Assembly: GCF_003050835.1 (NCBI RefSeq)
Contig: NZ_QAOJ01000002.1
Span: 62,001-126,000 of the forward strand
Origin: Pseudomonas sp. GV071
GTDB taxonomy: Bacteria; Pseudomonadota; Gammaproteobacteria; Pseudomonadales; Pseudomonadaceae
Length of the DNA stretch: 64,000 nucleotides
Direction: 5' to 3'
The notes beneath the pieces were generated by a model. That model ran no database searches. It worked only from the letters and a program-made list of their open reading frames with translations, and was not told the origin of the DNA. The translations under genes and the position numbers were made by a program. Below are positions 31,686 through 42,595 of the stretch, piece by piece (within the stretch, counting starts at the first letter, position 1; every line of letters starts with the position of its first letter).

Positions 31686-34600
31686 ATGCGTTTAACCGGG
31701 TGTTCAGCCACCAGTTTGGTGATGGTTTCCAACAGCAGCGACTCTTGGTACGGCTTGCCGAGGTAGTCATTAACGCCGATGTTCATCGCCCGCTCACGGT
31801 GTTTTTCACCGGTACGCGAGGTGATCATGATGATCGGCAGGTCTTTGAGGTTCTCGTCGTGGCGCACCAGGTTGGCCACTTCGAAACCGTCCATGCGCGG
31901 CATTTCGATGTCCAGCAGCATGATGTCCGGCTTGTGTTCTTGCAGCAGCGAGATGGCATCCACCCCGTCCTTGGCCGTCAGCACGTTCATGCCGTTACGT
32001 TCCAGCAGACGGCTGGTGACCTTACGTACAGTTACCGAGTCGTCGACCACCATCACCAGGGTCGGACGTTCCACTTCCAGCTCGGCTGGCAGCGCGGTAC
32101 GGCTGACGGAGCGGGTCTGCAACTGGTTGAGCAGGTGCGCGTGGCGAACCCGGATGGTTGCCAGCAGGTCGAGAATCACCACCACGCGACCGTCACCGAG
32201 GATGGTGGCGCCGGAAATTCCGTGCACACCGGCGAACTGCGGGCCGAGGCTCTTCACCACGATCTCGCGCGAACCGGCGAGGGAGTCCACTTGCACCGCC
32301 ACGGCGTGGTCGCTGGAACGCACCAGAATCACCGGCAACGGCAGGCTCTGGCCAACCAGTTTTGGTTGCTGGCCGTTGTTCAGCAGGTCACCCAGGTAAC
32401 GCAGCTCGTAAGCTTGACCGGCGTATTCGAAACGCGGCGCGTCAGGTGCGTAATAGGCTTCCAGCTCGTACGGCGAAACCCGCACGATACCTTCGATGGT
32501 GTTCAACGGAATGGCGTACAGGTCTTCACCGGAAAGCACCATCAGCGCGCGGTTCACCGACACGGTGAACGGCAGGCGGATACGGAAGGTGGTGCCCTCG
32601 CCCGGGGTCGATTCGATGCTCATCGAACCGCCCAGTTGCTTCACTTCCGAGTGCACCACGTCCATGCCGACGCCACGGCCGGAGATCTGCGTGACCTTCT
32701 CGGCGGTGGAGAAGCCGGCTTCCAGAATGAACTGCAGCACTTCGTAATCGGTCAGGTCCGAACCGGCGTCCATCATGCCGCGCTCGATGGCCTTACGGCG
32801 CACCGCTTCAAGCTTGATGCCGCCACCGTCGTCGGCCAGGGTAAGGACGATATCGCCACCCTCACGGCCCAGGCTCAGGCGAATGTTGCCCTGCTCGCTC
32901 TTGCCCGCAGCACGACGCACATCGCTCGGCTCGATACCGTGGTCCACCGCGTTACGCAGCATGTGTTCCAGCGGCGCAACGATACGTTCGAGAACGGTAC
33001 GGTCCATCTCGCCATCGGCGTTGCCGACCACGAAGTCGACCTGCTTGCCCAGCTCACTCGCCACCTGGCGGACGATCCGGCGCAGACGCGGCACCAGACG
33101 ATCGAACGGCACCATGCGCGTACGCATCAGGCCTTCTTGCAGTTCGGTGTTTACCCGCGCCTGTTGCAGCAACAGGGTTTCCGCATCGCGGTTGCGCGCG
33201 GCCAGGGTTTCTTTCAGTTCCAGCAAGTCGGAGGCCGACTCGAACAGCGCACGCGAGAGCTGCTGCAGTTGCGAGTGACGGTCCATTTCCAACGGGTCGA
33301 AGTCTTCGTAACCCACACGCTCGGCTTCGAGCTGGATGCGGCTGATGATCTGCGACTGGGTTTCGATGTCGAGGCGGCGCAACTGGTCGCGCACCCGGTC
33401 GATGGTCGCTTCCATCTCACCGAGGGTGAAACCGAAGTCACTCACCTGTTGCTCGACGCGACCACGGAAGATCGACGTCTCACCGGCCAGGTTGACCAGG
33501 CCTTCGAGCAAGTCCGCCGGCACTTTAACCAGTTCTTGCGGGGCACGGCGCGATGCAGCGTCCAGCGCTGCTTCCTGGGCACGGCGCACGAACGGCAGCA
33601 CTTTGGCCGCAGCGGGTGCCGAGGAGAACTCACTGGCGGCCACAATCGGGTTGGCCAGGGTGTGCACCGCCGGCAACTTGTTGGCCACCGGGGCTTCTGG
33701 CGCCGGCACGTCGTGACGGGCTTCGGCATCGGCCAGATCAGCGGCAATGCTGTCGTTGACCCGCTGACGCAGTTGGTCGAGCTCGCCTTGCAGGCCTTCG
33801 AAACCGGACTGCACATCGAGGAACAGGCTTTCCGGCCACGGCGCGCCTTGTTGCTGCGCTTCGGTCAGGTGCTGTTCGAGGTTGTGGGTCAGGTCGCCAA
33901 GGGTCTTCTGCCCGGCCAGGCGCGCACCGCCTTTGAGGGTGTGGAGGATGCGCAGCATGTCGTCGACCGCGTCGCCGTCATCGCGCTTTTCTTCCCAACG
34001 GCCGATGGCGCTTTCCATGCTTTCCAGCAGGTCGTCGGCCTCTTCCAGGAAGATATCCAGAATGTCGTCGTCTTCAGCGTCGTCCACCGACGGCTCATCA
34101 GCCGCGGCGACCAGATGCACGCTGGACGGCATGCTCAGTTGCTCATCGGGGTTGGCGCGGAAGCGTTTGATCGTTTCGATCAGGTCTTCGCCGCTCGGCA
34201 CGTGGCGCTTGTCGCGCACCGCTTCGAGCATCTCAGCCAGGCGGTCATGGCAGCTTTGCAGCAAGCCGAACAGACCCGGGCTGGCGCGCAGGCGGCCGTC
34301 GCCCAAACCTTCGTAGAGGAATTCCAGCTCGTGGGCCAGGTCACCGATTTCGCGGATCTCGGCCATCCGTGCGCCACCCTTGAGGGTGTGCAGGTCACGC
34401 TGCAGGGACTCCAGCTCGAGGCTGTTGTCGAGGTCATCTTTCCAACGCTGCAGGGCGGCGCTGGAGCTGTCGATAATGTCGAAACCTTCTTCGAGGAAGA
34501 TCTCCACCAGTTCCGGGTCGCGCTCGTCATCCAACGCTGTCGGCGCTGGCGCTTCATAGACCACCGGCTCAGGCGCGGTGTAAACAACCGGCTCTGGTTC

Positions 34601-37600
34601 AGGTTCTGGCGCAACGCTCGGCTCGACTTCAAGGTCGCTCAGCTCGACGCTTTGTGCTTCTGGCGCGAGTTCCTCGAACGTTGGCTCGTCGATCTCCAGC
34701 TCAGGCAATGCTGCGTCCAGCTCGAACCCTTCGGCTTCGGGCAACGCGTCGTGCAGTTGTTCAGCACTGAGTTCCGGGGTGGCAGCCACGTCTTCGAAGC
34801 TGATCTCTTCCGGGTCCAGCTGGTCTTCGACCGGCTCAACCAGCGGCAGCGCTTCCAGTTCGTCTTCGGCTGCAATCAGCTCGGCTTCGGCGCTCGGCGT
34901 TGCACTGGGCAGCTCGAGCTCAACCAACTCCAGTGGTTCTTCGAAGTCGTCGAGAATCACCGCGGCGGCGGACAGGCTCTGCGCACCGCCCTGGCGGAAG
35001 CTGCGAATGTCTTGGATCAACGCAGCCGGGTCATGCAGCGGCTGGTTGGCCTGCAACTGGTCGAGCAACACCGCCAGTTTGTCGTGGCTACGCTGCAGCA
35101 GCCCGGCGAGTACCGGCGAGTAGCTGTAGCGGCGGTCTACCAGGCCTTCGTAAAGGGTTTCCAGCTCGTGGGCCAGGTCGCCGATGGGGCGAATGGCGGC
35201 CATGCGCGCGCCACCTTTGAGGGTGTGCAAATCGCGCAGCAGGGAGGACAGCGCCAGGTTGTTGTCCGGCTCACCGAGCCAACGATCCAGGGCCTGGCCG
35301 GAGCTTTCGAGGATATCCACCGCCTCTTCGAGGAAGATTTCCACCATCTCGGCATCCAACGGGTCGGCGTCGACCACCGCTGCCGGTACCGGCTCAGGAG
35401 CAGGCGCCAGCGGTTCTGGTGCCGGCTCGATAGCGGCCAGATCTTCGACCGCCGGCAACACGTCGTCCACCTGCAGCTCTTCAATGGCTGGCAGCTCTTC
35501 GACGTTCGGCAAGGAATCGAAGGCCGACAGGTCGTACTCGTGCTCAGGCTCGTCGTTGGCCGGCTGGTTGTCCCACTCGGCCATCTGCAGGTCAGAGGTG
35601 GCGGCGTCCAGTTCAACGATGTTCAACCCGGCTTCACCGCCAGGGCTCAACAGCGCCAGGGTTTGCGGGTCGAGGGCTTCGCCCAGCAGTTGGCGCAGGG
35701 CTTCGACACGTTGCGGCTCGGCAGTCACCTGCAGGCCGGCAGCCACCTGGTCCATCATGCTGATCAACGCTTCGTGGGCGCTTTCGGCCTCACTGAAGAA
35801 ACGCTCGCTAACGGCCAGGCTGCCTTCTTCGACGGCACCGTAGAGGTCCAGCAAGGCCTCGCACAGCTCATCGATTTGCGGCAGTTCGGCCATCTCGGCG
35901 CCACGGCCAAGGGTGGTCAGCTCGTCCAGCAGGGCACTCAGCTCCTGGCGCTCGGACGGGTGCTCACGCCATTTGCGCAGCAGGTCTTCGGCATCCAGGA
36001 GGATGTCCATGCCTTCAGAGAGGAAGATACCGATCAGTTGCGGGTCGCGCTGGTCACTGCCTTGCAGGTCCTGACGGGCCGCCTGGGCACTGTCCAAACG
36101 TTCCTGGTGCAGCTTGTTGACGCGTTCGAGGAACTCGGCAGCGCCATCAATCGGAGCCAGCGGGCTGGTCTCCAGCTGTTCCAGACCACGACGGAACAAT
36201 TGCTCGGCGGTATGCAGCAGCTCCGCTTCAGCCAGGTCCATCGGGATCAGGTTGGTCTTGAATTCCTTCGCCAGCTTTTCCAGCGGGGTAGCGATTTCGG
36301 CAATCGGCAGAATGCCGGCCATGTGCGCGCTGCCCTTGAGGGTGTGCAAGGCGCGCTGCAGGTTATCGGTGATTTCCTGCGGCAGTTCCTGGGCGCAATC
36401 GGCGAGGAAACCGACCAGGGTGTCCAGGTGGGTTTCCGCTTCGTTGCGGAAAATCTCGATCAACTGCGGGTCCAGCGCCTCAACGTCGGCTGCCGCCGAA
36501 GCAGCAGGCGCGCTCGCAACAGGTGCGCCCACGGCGTCAGCGACTGGCGCGGGCACCGGGGCTTCAGGTTTTGGGCTCAGTTGGCCTCGCGCCAGGGCAT
36601 GGGCGGTTGCGGCCAGGGCGTCGACATCATCACGCTGGCGCTGCGCCTTGGCGGCGAACTCGTCGACCAAGGCCGGCATCAGCGCGACCACGTCGGCGAT
36701 CACTTGCTGCACTTCTTCGCCTGGCTGAATGCTGCGGTCGAGCACCCGGTTGAGCAGGTTTTCGATGGCCCAGCCGAGCTCGCCGATGATCAACGCGCGA
36801 ACCATGCGACCACTGCCCTTGAGGGTGTGGAAGGCACGACGTACTTCGGCCAGAGCTGTTTTGTTGTCGGTATCTGCGCGCCATTGCGGCAGGTACTCGG
36901 CGATGGTTTCCAGCACCTCGCCAACTTCTTCGATAAAGACCTCCAACAGGTCTTCGTCGATCGGTTCTTCACCTTCCGGTGGCGGCAACAGGCTGGGCGG
37001 TACGTCCTGGGCAGGCGGGTTGATCGCTTGCACCGGAGCGGCCATGACGTCGGCCATCGACAGCGGTTTTTCTACCGGAGCAGCAACCGGAGCTTCCGGC
37101 TCTACGCCCGGCAGGTCGACTTCGGGCAATTCCAGCTCGGCCAGTTCGGCTTCGTTCCAGTCAGCTGGGTTGTCGTTCAAATCTTCGTTCAGGTCGTCGA
37201 GGCTCAGCTCTTCGAGGCCGGCGTCTTCCAGCGAGAAGGTCGGGGTTTCCGGCACTTCCTGTTGGAGATCACGTAGCTCCAGGCTGTTGTCGAGGTTCCA
37301 CTCGGTAGCCGTTTCGCTGACGGTCAGCGGCTCGTCGTTGAGGTCCAGGCTCGGCAATGCTGAGAGATCCTGCACCTCGTCAAATGCGCTCAACTCGACC
37401 ACGTCGCCCGGCGCAGCGGGCAGCTCTTCCAGGGTCCAGCTGTCTTCAAGACTCAGCAGCTCGTCACCGTCGGCGGCGAGCGGCTCGGCGCTTTGCAGCT
37501 CGCCGAACTCCAGGCTCAGTTCGCTTTCATCAGCGGGCTGGGGGACTGGCAGATCGTCGAGGGAGAATTCGATGCCACCCACGTCACCGCTGTCAGCCAC

Positions 37601-39496
37601 AGGCTGGGTGTCAGCGACCGGCAGGTCCTCGAGGCTGAAGCTTTCTTCGATCACGCCGAAGTCGGATTCGAACGACGATGGCTCGGCTTCAAAGGCAGGC
37701 TCAGCAGCCACTTCAGGCTCGTCGGCCAGCACTTCGATCTCGTGCATCGGGTCGGCCAGCGGCGCGAAGGTTTCCGCCTCAGGCTCAACGCGATCAAGGA
37801 TCGACGGCTTTTCTTTCAGCGGGTAACCCAGGGTTTCCAGGCTTTCCTCGGCGACGTCGAGAATCAGGTCGCCTTGGGCAGCGTGGTCTTCACTCAGGCG
37901 CTCGAGGTAGTACTCGACGCTGGTGATGGCGTCGGCCAGGGTGTCCAGGCTCTGCCAGTTCGGCACGGCTTTGCGCGCCAGCAGTTGTTCCTGGATATAA
38001 CGGTTGCAGGCCTGCAGCAAGGCTGCGGCACGCTCCAGCGGAATCATCGCCAGGCCACCACGGGCCTGGGTCAGCAGCTCTGGCACGCGGGCCAGGTGCT
38101 CGTGGTTCCACTGCGAGGCAATGAATTCGATGATCGCGTCTTTGGCCTGTTCCAGGCCGTTACGCGCTTCCTTGATCACCAACTGGTGGATCTGGCCGAC
38201 GTCGGTGGTCGGCAGGTGGCTTTCCTCGCGGCGGCCATCGTCGGCGGGGCCGACCATGCCGGCCAGGGTGGCCTCTACATACAGCAGGGCACCGGCAACA
38301 TCCATCAGCACCGCATCGCTTGGCTCACGCTGGCCGAGGGACAGGCCATGGACCACGTCGATCTGGTCGAGGATAACTTTGCGCGGCTGGCCGAAACCCA
38401 ATACCGCCAGGGTGTCGGCGATCTGCTTGAGCGGGGCCAACTGGCTGTCGAGCTCGGCCACCTTGCTACGGTCGCTGCGCACGAACAGATCAAGGCTGTC
38501 TTTGACCCGCACCAACTCTTCGCACAGGGCAGCAACCACCGAACGCATGGCGTCACGGTCAGGGCCGGCCAGGCGAGCGCGCTCTTCGTCGACGATATCG
38601 TCGTCGGGCAGCGCTTCATCAAGGCGGTACTGTTCCTTCAGATGGCGGATGCGTGGCGATTGGGTGGTGGACTTGGCGACGTAGAACAGCAGGTTCTTGG
38701 TCAGCTCATCCGGCGCCGCCTGGTTGATGCCGTCGGCACCTTGTTCCAGCAGGCGCTTGAGTTCTTTGTCGACCTGGCGCAGCAGGGTGCGCACGGACGC
38801 GCCGTTGAGCACGCTGCCGTTGGACAGGCCTTCAACAATGCCCGACGCGATTTGCCACAGCGGGCCCAGCGGGGCGTCTTTGCACAGCACTTCAAGGCGG
38901 GCGAAAACACGCGCCATGTAGCCGAGGTTGGTGCCCAGGTCCTGGTTGCGGATCACCCCGATCAGGGCCATCTGCAACATCTGCCGCAGTTTGCGCAGCA
39001 GTACCGGCAGTTCGGCGGTACGCAGTTGTGCCAGGGAATCAGCCGACAACGCCGGCTGACGCACGGTCATGTCCGGGGAGAACAGGCTGGTTTCCGACAG
39101 GAGTTTTTCGCCACGGGCCGAACGCAGGTCGTTCAGTAGCGGCAACACCACCATCGGCAGGTCGCGGCGGGCAGTCTGAATGCGGTCGAGGTAAACCGGC
39201 AGTTGCAGAATGGCCTGCATCAGCACTTCCAGAGCTTCGCCCTGGTTGCTCACGCGGTTTTCCATCAACGCCTGGGCGAGGTGTTCCATCTCTTCGGCGA
39301 GCAAGGCTGCGCCGTAGAACTCCACCATCTGCAGAGTGCCGTGTACCTGGTGCGCATAGGTCAGGCAGAAACGCATGCGCGTCGAGTCCTCGGGGTTCTC
39401 AACGAACGCCTCAAGGGCCTGCCGTGCCTGTTTCAGGGTTTCTGCGATCTCGCCTTTAACCCACTCCAGGGCGACATAATCGTGCCGATCACCCAT
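31682..39496 (-). CDS. chpA: Giant hybrid CheA-type histidine kinase ChpA
   Basis: 2604 residues, longer than the roughly 2470 of P. aeruginosa ChpA. Hpt-type phosphotransfer sites are seen at about residues 48 (YAHQVHGTLQM), 890, 1050, 1423, 1702 and 1851 (HTLKG motif in the last five). A degenerate site LTTLGRGAEM near 1193 has Thr in place of His, and a Ser/Thr-type site may lie near 475. Acidic linkers rich in Glu, Leu and Pro separate them. Then come the CheA dimerisation region (from about 1985), HATPase (MLRNAVDHGIE near 2177, GRGVGMDVV), CheW domain (from about 2310) and a C-terminal receiver (VMVVDDS near 2477, phospho-Asp near 2527). It controls type IV pilus extension/retraction and surface sensing through PilG and PilH. 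ATG 39496 has GGAG 5 nt upstream. Confidence 0.96.
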   Translation of the reverse strand: MGDRHDYVALEWVKGEIAETLKQARQALEAFVENPEDSTRMRFCLTYAHQVHGTLQMVEFYGAALLAEEMEHLAQALMENRVSNQGEALEVLMQAILQLPVYLDRIQTARRDLPMVVLPLLNDLRSARGEKLLSETSLFSPDMTVRQPALSADSLAQLRTAELPVLLRKLRQMLQMALIGVIRNQDLGTNLGYMARVFARLEVLCKDAPLGPLWQIASGIVEGLSNGSVLNGASVRTLLRQVDKELKRLLEQGADGINQAAPDELTKNLLFYVAKSTTQSPRIRHLKEQYRLDEALPDDDIVDEERARLAGPDRDAMRSVVAALCEELVRVKDSLDLFVRSDRSKVAELDSQLAPLKQIADTLAVLGFGQPRKVILDQIDVVHGLSLGQREPSDAVLMDVAGALLYVEATLAGMVGPADDGRREESHLPTTDVGQIHQLVIKEARNGLEQAKDAIIEFIASQWNHEHLARVPELLTQARGGLAMIPLERAAALLQACNRYIQEQLLARKAVPNWQSLDTLADAITSVEYYLERLSEDHAAQGDLILDVAEESLETLGYPLKEKPSILDRVEPEAETFAPLADPMHEIEVLADEPEVAAEPAFEAEPSSFESDFGVIEESFSLEDLPVADTQPVADSGDVGGIEFSLDDLPVPQPADESELSLEFGELQSAEPLAADGDELLSLEDSWTLEELPAAPGDVVELSAFDEVQDLSALPSLDLNDEPLTVSETATEWNLDNSLELRDLQQEVPETPTFSLEDAGLEELSLDDLNEDLNDNPADWNEAELAELELPEVDLPGVEPEAPVAAPVEKPLSMADVMAAPVQAINPPAQDVPPSLLPPPEGEEPIDEDLLEVFIEEVGEVLETIAEYLPQWRADTDNKTALAEVRRAFHTLKGSGRMVRALIIGELGWAIENLLNRVLDRSIQPGEEVQQVIADVVALMPALVDEFAAKAQRQRDDVDALAATAHALARGQLSPKPEAPVPAPVADAVGAPVASAPAASAAADVEALDPQLIEIFRNEAETHLDTLVGFLADCAQELPQEITDNLQRALHTLKGSAHMAGILPIAEIATPLEKLAKEFKTNLIPMDLAEAELLHTAEQLFRRGLEQLETSPLAPIDGAAEFLERVNKLHQERLDSAQAARQDLQGSDQRDPQLIGIFLSEGMDILLDAEDLLRKWREHPSERQELSALLDELTTLGRGAEMAELPQIDELCEALLDLYGAVEEGSLAVSERFFSEAESAHEALISMMDQVAAGLQVTAEPQRVEALRQLLGEALDPQTLALLSPGGEAGLNIVELDAATSDLQMAEWDNQPANDEPEHEYDLSAFDSLPNVEELPAIEELQVDDVLPAVEDLAAIEPAPEPLAPAPEPVPAAVVDADPLDAEMVEIFLEEAVDILESSGQALDRWLGEPDNNLALSSLLRDLHTLKGGARMAAIRPIGDLAHELETLYEGLVDRRYSYSPVLAGLLQRSHDKLAVLLDQLQANQPLHDPAALIQDIRSFRQGGAQSLSAAAVILDDFEEPLELVELELPSATPSAEAELIAAEDELEALPLVEPVEDQLDPEEISFEDVAATPELSAEQLHDALPEAEGFELDAALPELEIDEPTFEELAPEAQSVELSDLEVEPSVAPEPEPEPVVYTAPEPVVYEAPAPTALDDERDPELVEIFLEEGFDIIDSSSAALQRWKDDLDNSLELESLQRDLHTLKGGARMAEIREIGDLAHELEFLYEGLGDGRLRASPGLFGLLQSCHDRLAEMLEAVRDKRHVPSGEDLIETIKRFRANPDEQLSMPSSVHLVAAADEPSVDDAEDDDILDIFLEEADDLLESMESAIGRWEEKRDDGDAVDDMLRILHTLKGGARLAGQKTLGDLTHNLEQHLTEAQQQGAPWPESLFLDVQSGFEGLQGELDQLRQRVNDSIAADLADAEARHDVPAPEAPVANKLPAVHTLANPIVAASEFSSAPAAAKVLPFVRRAQEAALDAASRRAPQELVKVPADLLEGLVNLAGETSIFRGRVEQQVSDFGFTLGEMEATIDRVRDQLRRLDIETQSQIISRIQLEAERVGYEDFDPLEMDRHSQLQQLSRALFESASDLLELKETLAARNRDAETLLLQQARVNTELQEGLMRTRMVPFDRLVPRLRRIVRQVASELGKQVDFVVGNADGEMDRTVLERIVAPLEHMLRNAVDHGIEPSDVRRAAGKSEQGNIRLSLGREGGDIVLTLADDGGGIKLEAVRRKAIERGMMDAGSDLTDYEVLQFILEAGFSTAEKVTQISGRGVGMDVVHSEVKQLGGSMSIESTPGEGTTFRIRLPFTVSVNRALMVLSGEDLYAIPLNTIEGIVRVSPYELEAYYAPDAPRFEYAGQAYELRYLGDLLNNGQQPKLVGQSLPLPVILVRSSDHAVAVQVDSLAGSREIVVKSLGPQFAGVHGISGATILGDGRVVVILDLLATIRVRHAHLLNQLQTRSVSRTALPAELEVERPTLVMVVDDSVTVRKVTSRLLERNGMNVLTAKDGVDAISLLQEHKPDIMLLDIEMPRMDGFEVANLVRHDENLKDLPIIMITSRTGEKHRERAMNIGVNDYLGKPYQESLLLETITKLVAEHPVKRI

Positions 39497-39521
39497 AGCA
39501 ACTCCACTCATAAACCGCACG

Positions 39522-40418
39522 TTACCCCTTTCGGGTAAAAGCCAGCACTCGCTCGTCGGCCACCGGCTCCAGGTCCGGGTGCTGCCAACCGACCACTTCA
39601 CCGACACCGACTACCAACAGACCACCGGGCGCAAGGCGTTCAGCCAGGCGGTTGAGGATCTCGCGGCGACGCCAGCGACGAAAATAGATCAGCAAGTTCT
39701 GACAGAAAATGACATCCATGCCGGCCATCGGCGCTTTCGCCAACTCCAGCACGTTGAGCCTGGCCACGCACACACGCGCCGCCAGACTCGGTATTACTTT
39801 CAAACGACCATCGTCCTGCGCGTCGAAGTAGCGCTCGCACAGGTCTATATCCATCTGCTCGAACTTGCGCGCGGCGTATTCGGCCTCTCGCGCCTTGCTC
39901 AGGGCATTCATGCTGATATCGGTACCGGTCACACCGAAGTGGTCGGGCATCTCGCTATCACGCAACACCTCCGCGGCACTGATCGCCAGGGAGTACGGTT
40001 CTTCACCACTGGAGCAACCCACACTCCACAGCGCCCACGGCTGCTCGCCGGGTTGGGCGCGCGCCAGGCGCAGCGCCAGGTATTGCTCAAGCACTTCGAA
40101 CGAAGGGCGATGGCGGAAAAAACGGGTTTCTTGAACGGTCAAACGATCCAGCAGGGTCGACCACTCCACCGCGCCACGCGGACCATCGGTAACTTGCCGG
40201 TAATAGCTGGCATAGTCCGGCACCTCCAGCTCACGCATGCGCGCGCTGAGGTTGGTCTGCAAAAAAGCCTGGCGCTGTTCGTTGATCACCACGCCGGTGC
40301 GCTCTTCGAGCAGCGCTTGCCAGTCGTGGAATTCCGCCGGTGTCATGTCCACGAGAGGCTTGAGAGACCAAGCCCCACCCGGCGCCCCGCTCGGTTGCAT
40401 GCCGTCGCCCTCGCTCAT
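39522..40418 (-). CDS. pilK: CheR-type methyltransferase PilK
   Basis: 298 residues. CheR N-terminal helical domain (LLEERTGVVINEQRQAFLQ), then the SAM-dependent methyltransferase domain with WSVGCSSGEEPYSLA, VTGTDIS and IFCQNLLIYF. Predicted to methylate glutamates of the receptor PilJ. It lies between pilJ and chpA with short gaps, in the standard gene order. Confidence 0.95.
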   Translation of the reverse strand: MSEGDGMQPSGAPGGAWSLKPLVDMTPAEFHDWQALLEERTGVVINEQRQAFLQTNLSARMRELEVPDYASYYRQVTDGPRGAVEWSTLLDRLTVQETRFFRHRPSFEVLEQYLALRLARAQPGEQPWALWSVGCSSGEEPYSLAISAAEVLRDSEMPDHFGVTGTDISMNALSKAREAEYAARKFEQMDIDLCERYFDAQDDGRLKVIPSLAARVCVARLNVLELAKAPMAGMDVIFCQNLLIYFRRWRRREILNRLAERLAPGGLLVVGVGEVVGWQHPDLEPVADERVLAFTRKG

Positions 40419-40462
40419 GGCCCAGTGGCGATGACCCTAACAGGTCATCGCGCTCCCCTCGA

Positions 40463-42511
40463 TCAGGCCTGGTCCGCTGCTTCTGGCAGGGTAAAACCAG
40501 AAACCGAACGACGCATCTCACTGGCCATCTTGGCCAGGTTACCAATGCTCTTGGCGGTAGCGGTGGTACCCGAGGACGTCTGCGAGGTGATCTCCTGGAT
40601 CACGTTCATGGTGTTGGAGATATGGCCAGCGGAGGAGGCTTGCTGACGGGCGGCGTTGGAGATGTTCTGGATCAAGGCCGCGAGGGTCTTGGATACCTTT
40701 TCAATCTCTTCCAGTGCCACACCGGCGTCTTGCGCCAGGCGCGCACCGCGCACTACTTCGGAAGTGGTCTGCTCCATGGAGATAACCGCTTCGTTGGTGT
40801 CGGTCTGAATCGTTTTAACCAGCGCCTCGATCTGCTTGGTTGCAGCGGAGGAACGTTCTGCGAGGCGTTGTACCTCGTCCGCTACCACGGCGAAGCCTCG
40901 ACCGGCGTCACCAGCCATGGAGGCCTGGATCGCGGCGTTCAGTGCGAGGATGTTCGTTTGGTCGGCGATGTCGTTAATCAGGCTAACGATGTCACCGATC
41001 TCCTGGGACGATTCACCGAGACGTTTAATACGTTTCGAGGTGTCCTGGATCTGCTCACGGATGTTATCCATGCCGGTGATGGTGTTATGCACCACCTCGT
41101 TACCCTTGTTGGCGATGGCTACGGAACGTTCTGCTACCGCGGACGATTCCGAGGCGTTCGCCGATACCTGGTCAATGGACACGGCCATTTCGTTGATCGC
41201 CGCCGATGCACCGGCAATTTCTTGCGCTTGGTGTTCGGATGCTTCGGCCAGGTGCATTGCCGTTGCCTGCGTTTCCTGGGCGGCGGCGGCCACCTGTACG
41301 GCAGTCAAGTTGATCGTGGCTACCAGGTCGCGCAGTTGGTCGATCGAGTAGTTGATCGAGTCAGCGATGGCGCCGGTGAAGTCTTCGGTTACGGTCGCGG
41401 CTACGGTCAAGTCACCGTCCGCGAGGTCGGCGATTTCATCGAGCAGTCGCAGAATCGCCGCCTGGTTACGTTCGTTTTTCTCGGCGGTTTCAGCCAATCG
41501 GCTGCGGGTGCTCTGGACCATTACCAGACCGATCAGAACGATCGAGGCGATGGCCAGCAGGCCCAGTACATAACCGGCCAGGGTGTTCATCGAACGCGAA
41601 CCGACCAGGTTTTCGAAACCGGAAGCCAGTTGCGAGGCCTTGTCCAACAGGGTCTGCGAAACGGTGAAGATGCTGCTGGCCGATTCACGTACCTGGAACA
41701 GTTCAGGCGAGGTTTCGAGAATCTCGTCCACCGAACCGGAGACGAATTCGAACAGCTCGGAAATCTCGGACAGACGCTCCAGGGCTTCCTGGTCGCTGAC
41801 CTTGGTGATCTTCATGGCAGCGTTGCCTTCGATCATCGCTTTAAGTACGCGACCGAACAGGCTGGCGTCACGACCGAACATGTCGGCGGCTTGTACCGAG
41901 TCTTCGTCACCGGCCAGTACCTTGTTCACCGAACCGAGGATACGTTCGGCCAACAGCGACTGACGCTGGGCAACCGATACCTGGGCAGCGGTCGCACCGC
42001 TTTCCAGCAGAATGTCGACGACCTCTTCGTACTCCACCTGCAGTTGCGGAATGGTTTCGGCCAGTGTGGCGGCTACCTGGTGCAGGGACAGTACGGTTTG
42101 TTCGCTGGCGAGAATGGCGTCGGCGTTTTTACGCAGGCTGTCCCAGTCTTGCTGCACCGCGTCCATTTCTGGTTTGACGATGGCTGGCGCAGGCGGCAGG
42201 CCGGTGGTGTTGTCACCACTGACCAGGAAGCTCCAACGCTTTTCGAAGTCGTTGCGCGCGTCTTTCAACAGGGCGAAGGCCTCTGTCTTACCCGCGGCCG
42301 CTTCCGTGGCGTTCTTCGCAATACGCTGGGACAGTACACGCAGCTCACCGGAGTGGCTGATGTATTCCTTGTCGTAGTTCGACTGGGTGTTGATGTAGGC
42401 GAAGTTGGCGAAGAGCAACACGATCGAAACGATCAGGACGATAAACAGTCCCGCGATCAACGAGCTACTACGCACTCCAGCCAATAGATTGCCTGCGTTC
42501 AATTTTTTCAT
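40463..42511 (-). CDS. pilJ: Methyl-accepting chemotaxis-type receptor PilJ
   Basis: 682 residues, the same length as I recall for P. aeruginosa PilJ. The first transmembrane helix ([18 protein letters not shown]) is near residue 20. A periplasmic pair of PilJ-type helical domains ends at a second membrane helix ([18 protein letters not shown]) near residue 310. HAMP-like linker and MCP signalling domain follow, with the hairpin tip [18 protein letters not shown] and [18 protein letters not shown]. It senses pilus-linked surface signals and signals through PilI to ChpA. ATG 42511 restores the standard N-terminus [10 protein letters not shown]. Confidence 0.96.
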   Translation of the reverse strand: MKKLNAGNLLAGVRSSSLIAGLFIVLIVSIVLLFANFAYINTQSNYDKEYISHSGELRVLSQRIAKNATEAAAGKTEAFALLKDARNDFEKRWSFLVSGDNTTGLPPAPAIVKPEMDAVQQDWDSLRKNADAILASEQTVLSLHQVAATLAETIPQLQVEYEEVVDILLESGATAAQVSVAQRQSLLAERILGSVNKVLAGDEDSVQAADMFGRDASLFGRVLKAMIEGNAAMKITKVSDQEALERLSEISELFEFVSGSVDEILETSPELFQVRESASSIFTVSQTLLDKASQLASGFENLVGSRSMNTLAGYVLGLLAIASIVLIGLVMVQSTRSRLAETAEKNERNQAAILRLLDEIADLADGDLTVAATVTEDFTGAIADSINYSIDQLRDLVATINLTAVQVAAAAQETQATAMHLAEASEHQAQEIAGASAAINEMAVSIDQVSANASESSAVAERSVAIANKGNEVVHNTITGMDNIREQIQDTSKRIKRLGESSQEIGDIVSLINDIADQTNILALNAAIQASMAGDAGRGFAVVADEVQRLAERSSAATKQIEALVKTIQTDTNEAVISMEQTTSEVVRGARLAQDAGVALEEIEKVSKTLAALIQNISNAARQQASSAGHISNTMNVIQEITSQTSSGTTATAKSIGNLAKMASEMRRSVSGFTLPEAADQA

Positions 42512-42595
42512 TATTTGGCCCCCGCCTGGACCCACCGCACTACGTTTTCCCGTGTAACGCCAAAGGGCCGGCAAATGCCGACCCAACCTAATCAA

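Noticed and set aside
31700..37276. A 1858-codon open frame on the plus strand opposite chpA
   Set aside because: It mirrors the codon-biased chpA frame, has no recognisable domain or ribosome site, and its composition (Gln, His, Val, Arg-rich) is that of a GC-rich antisense shadow.
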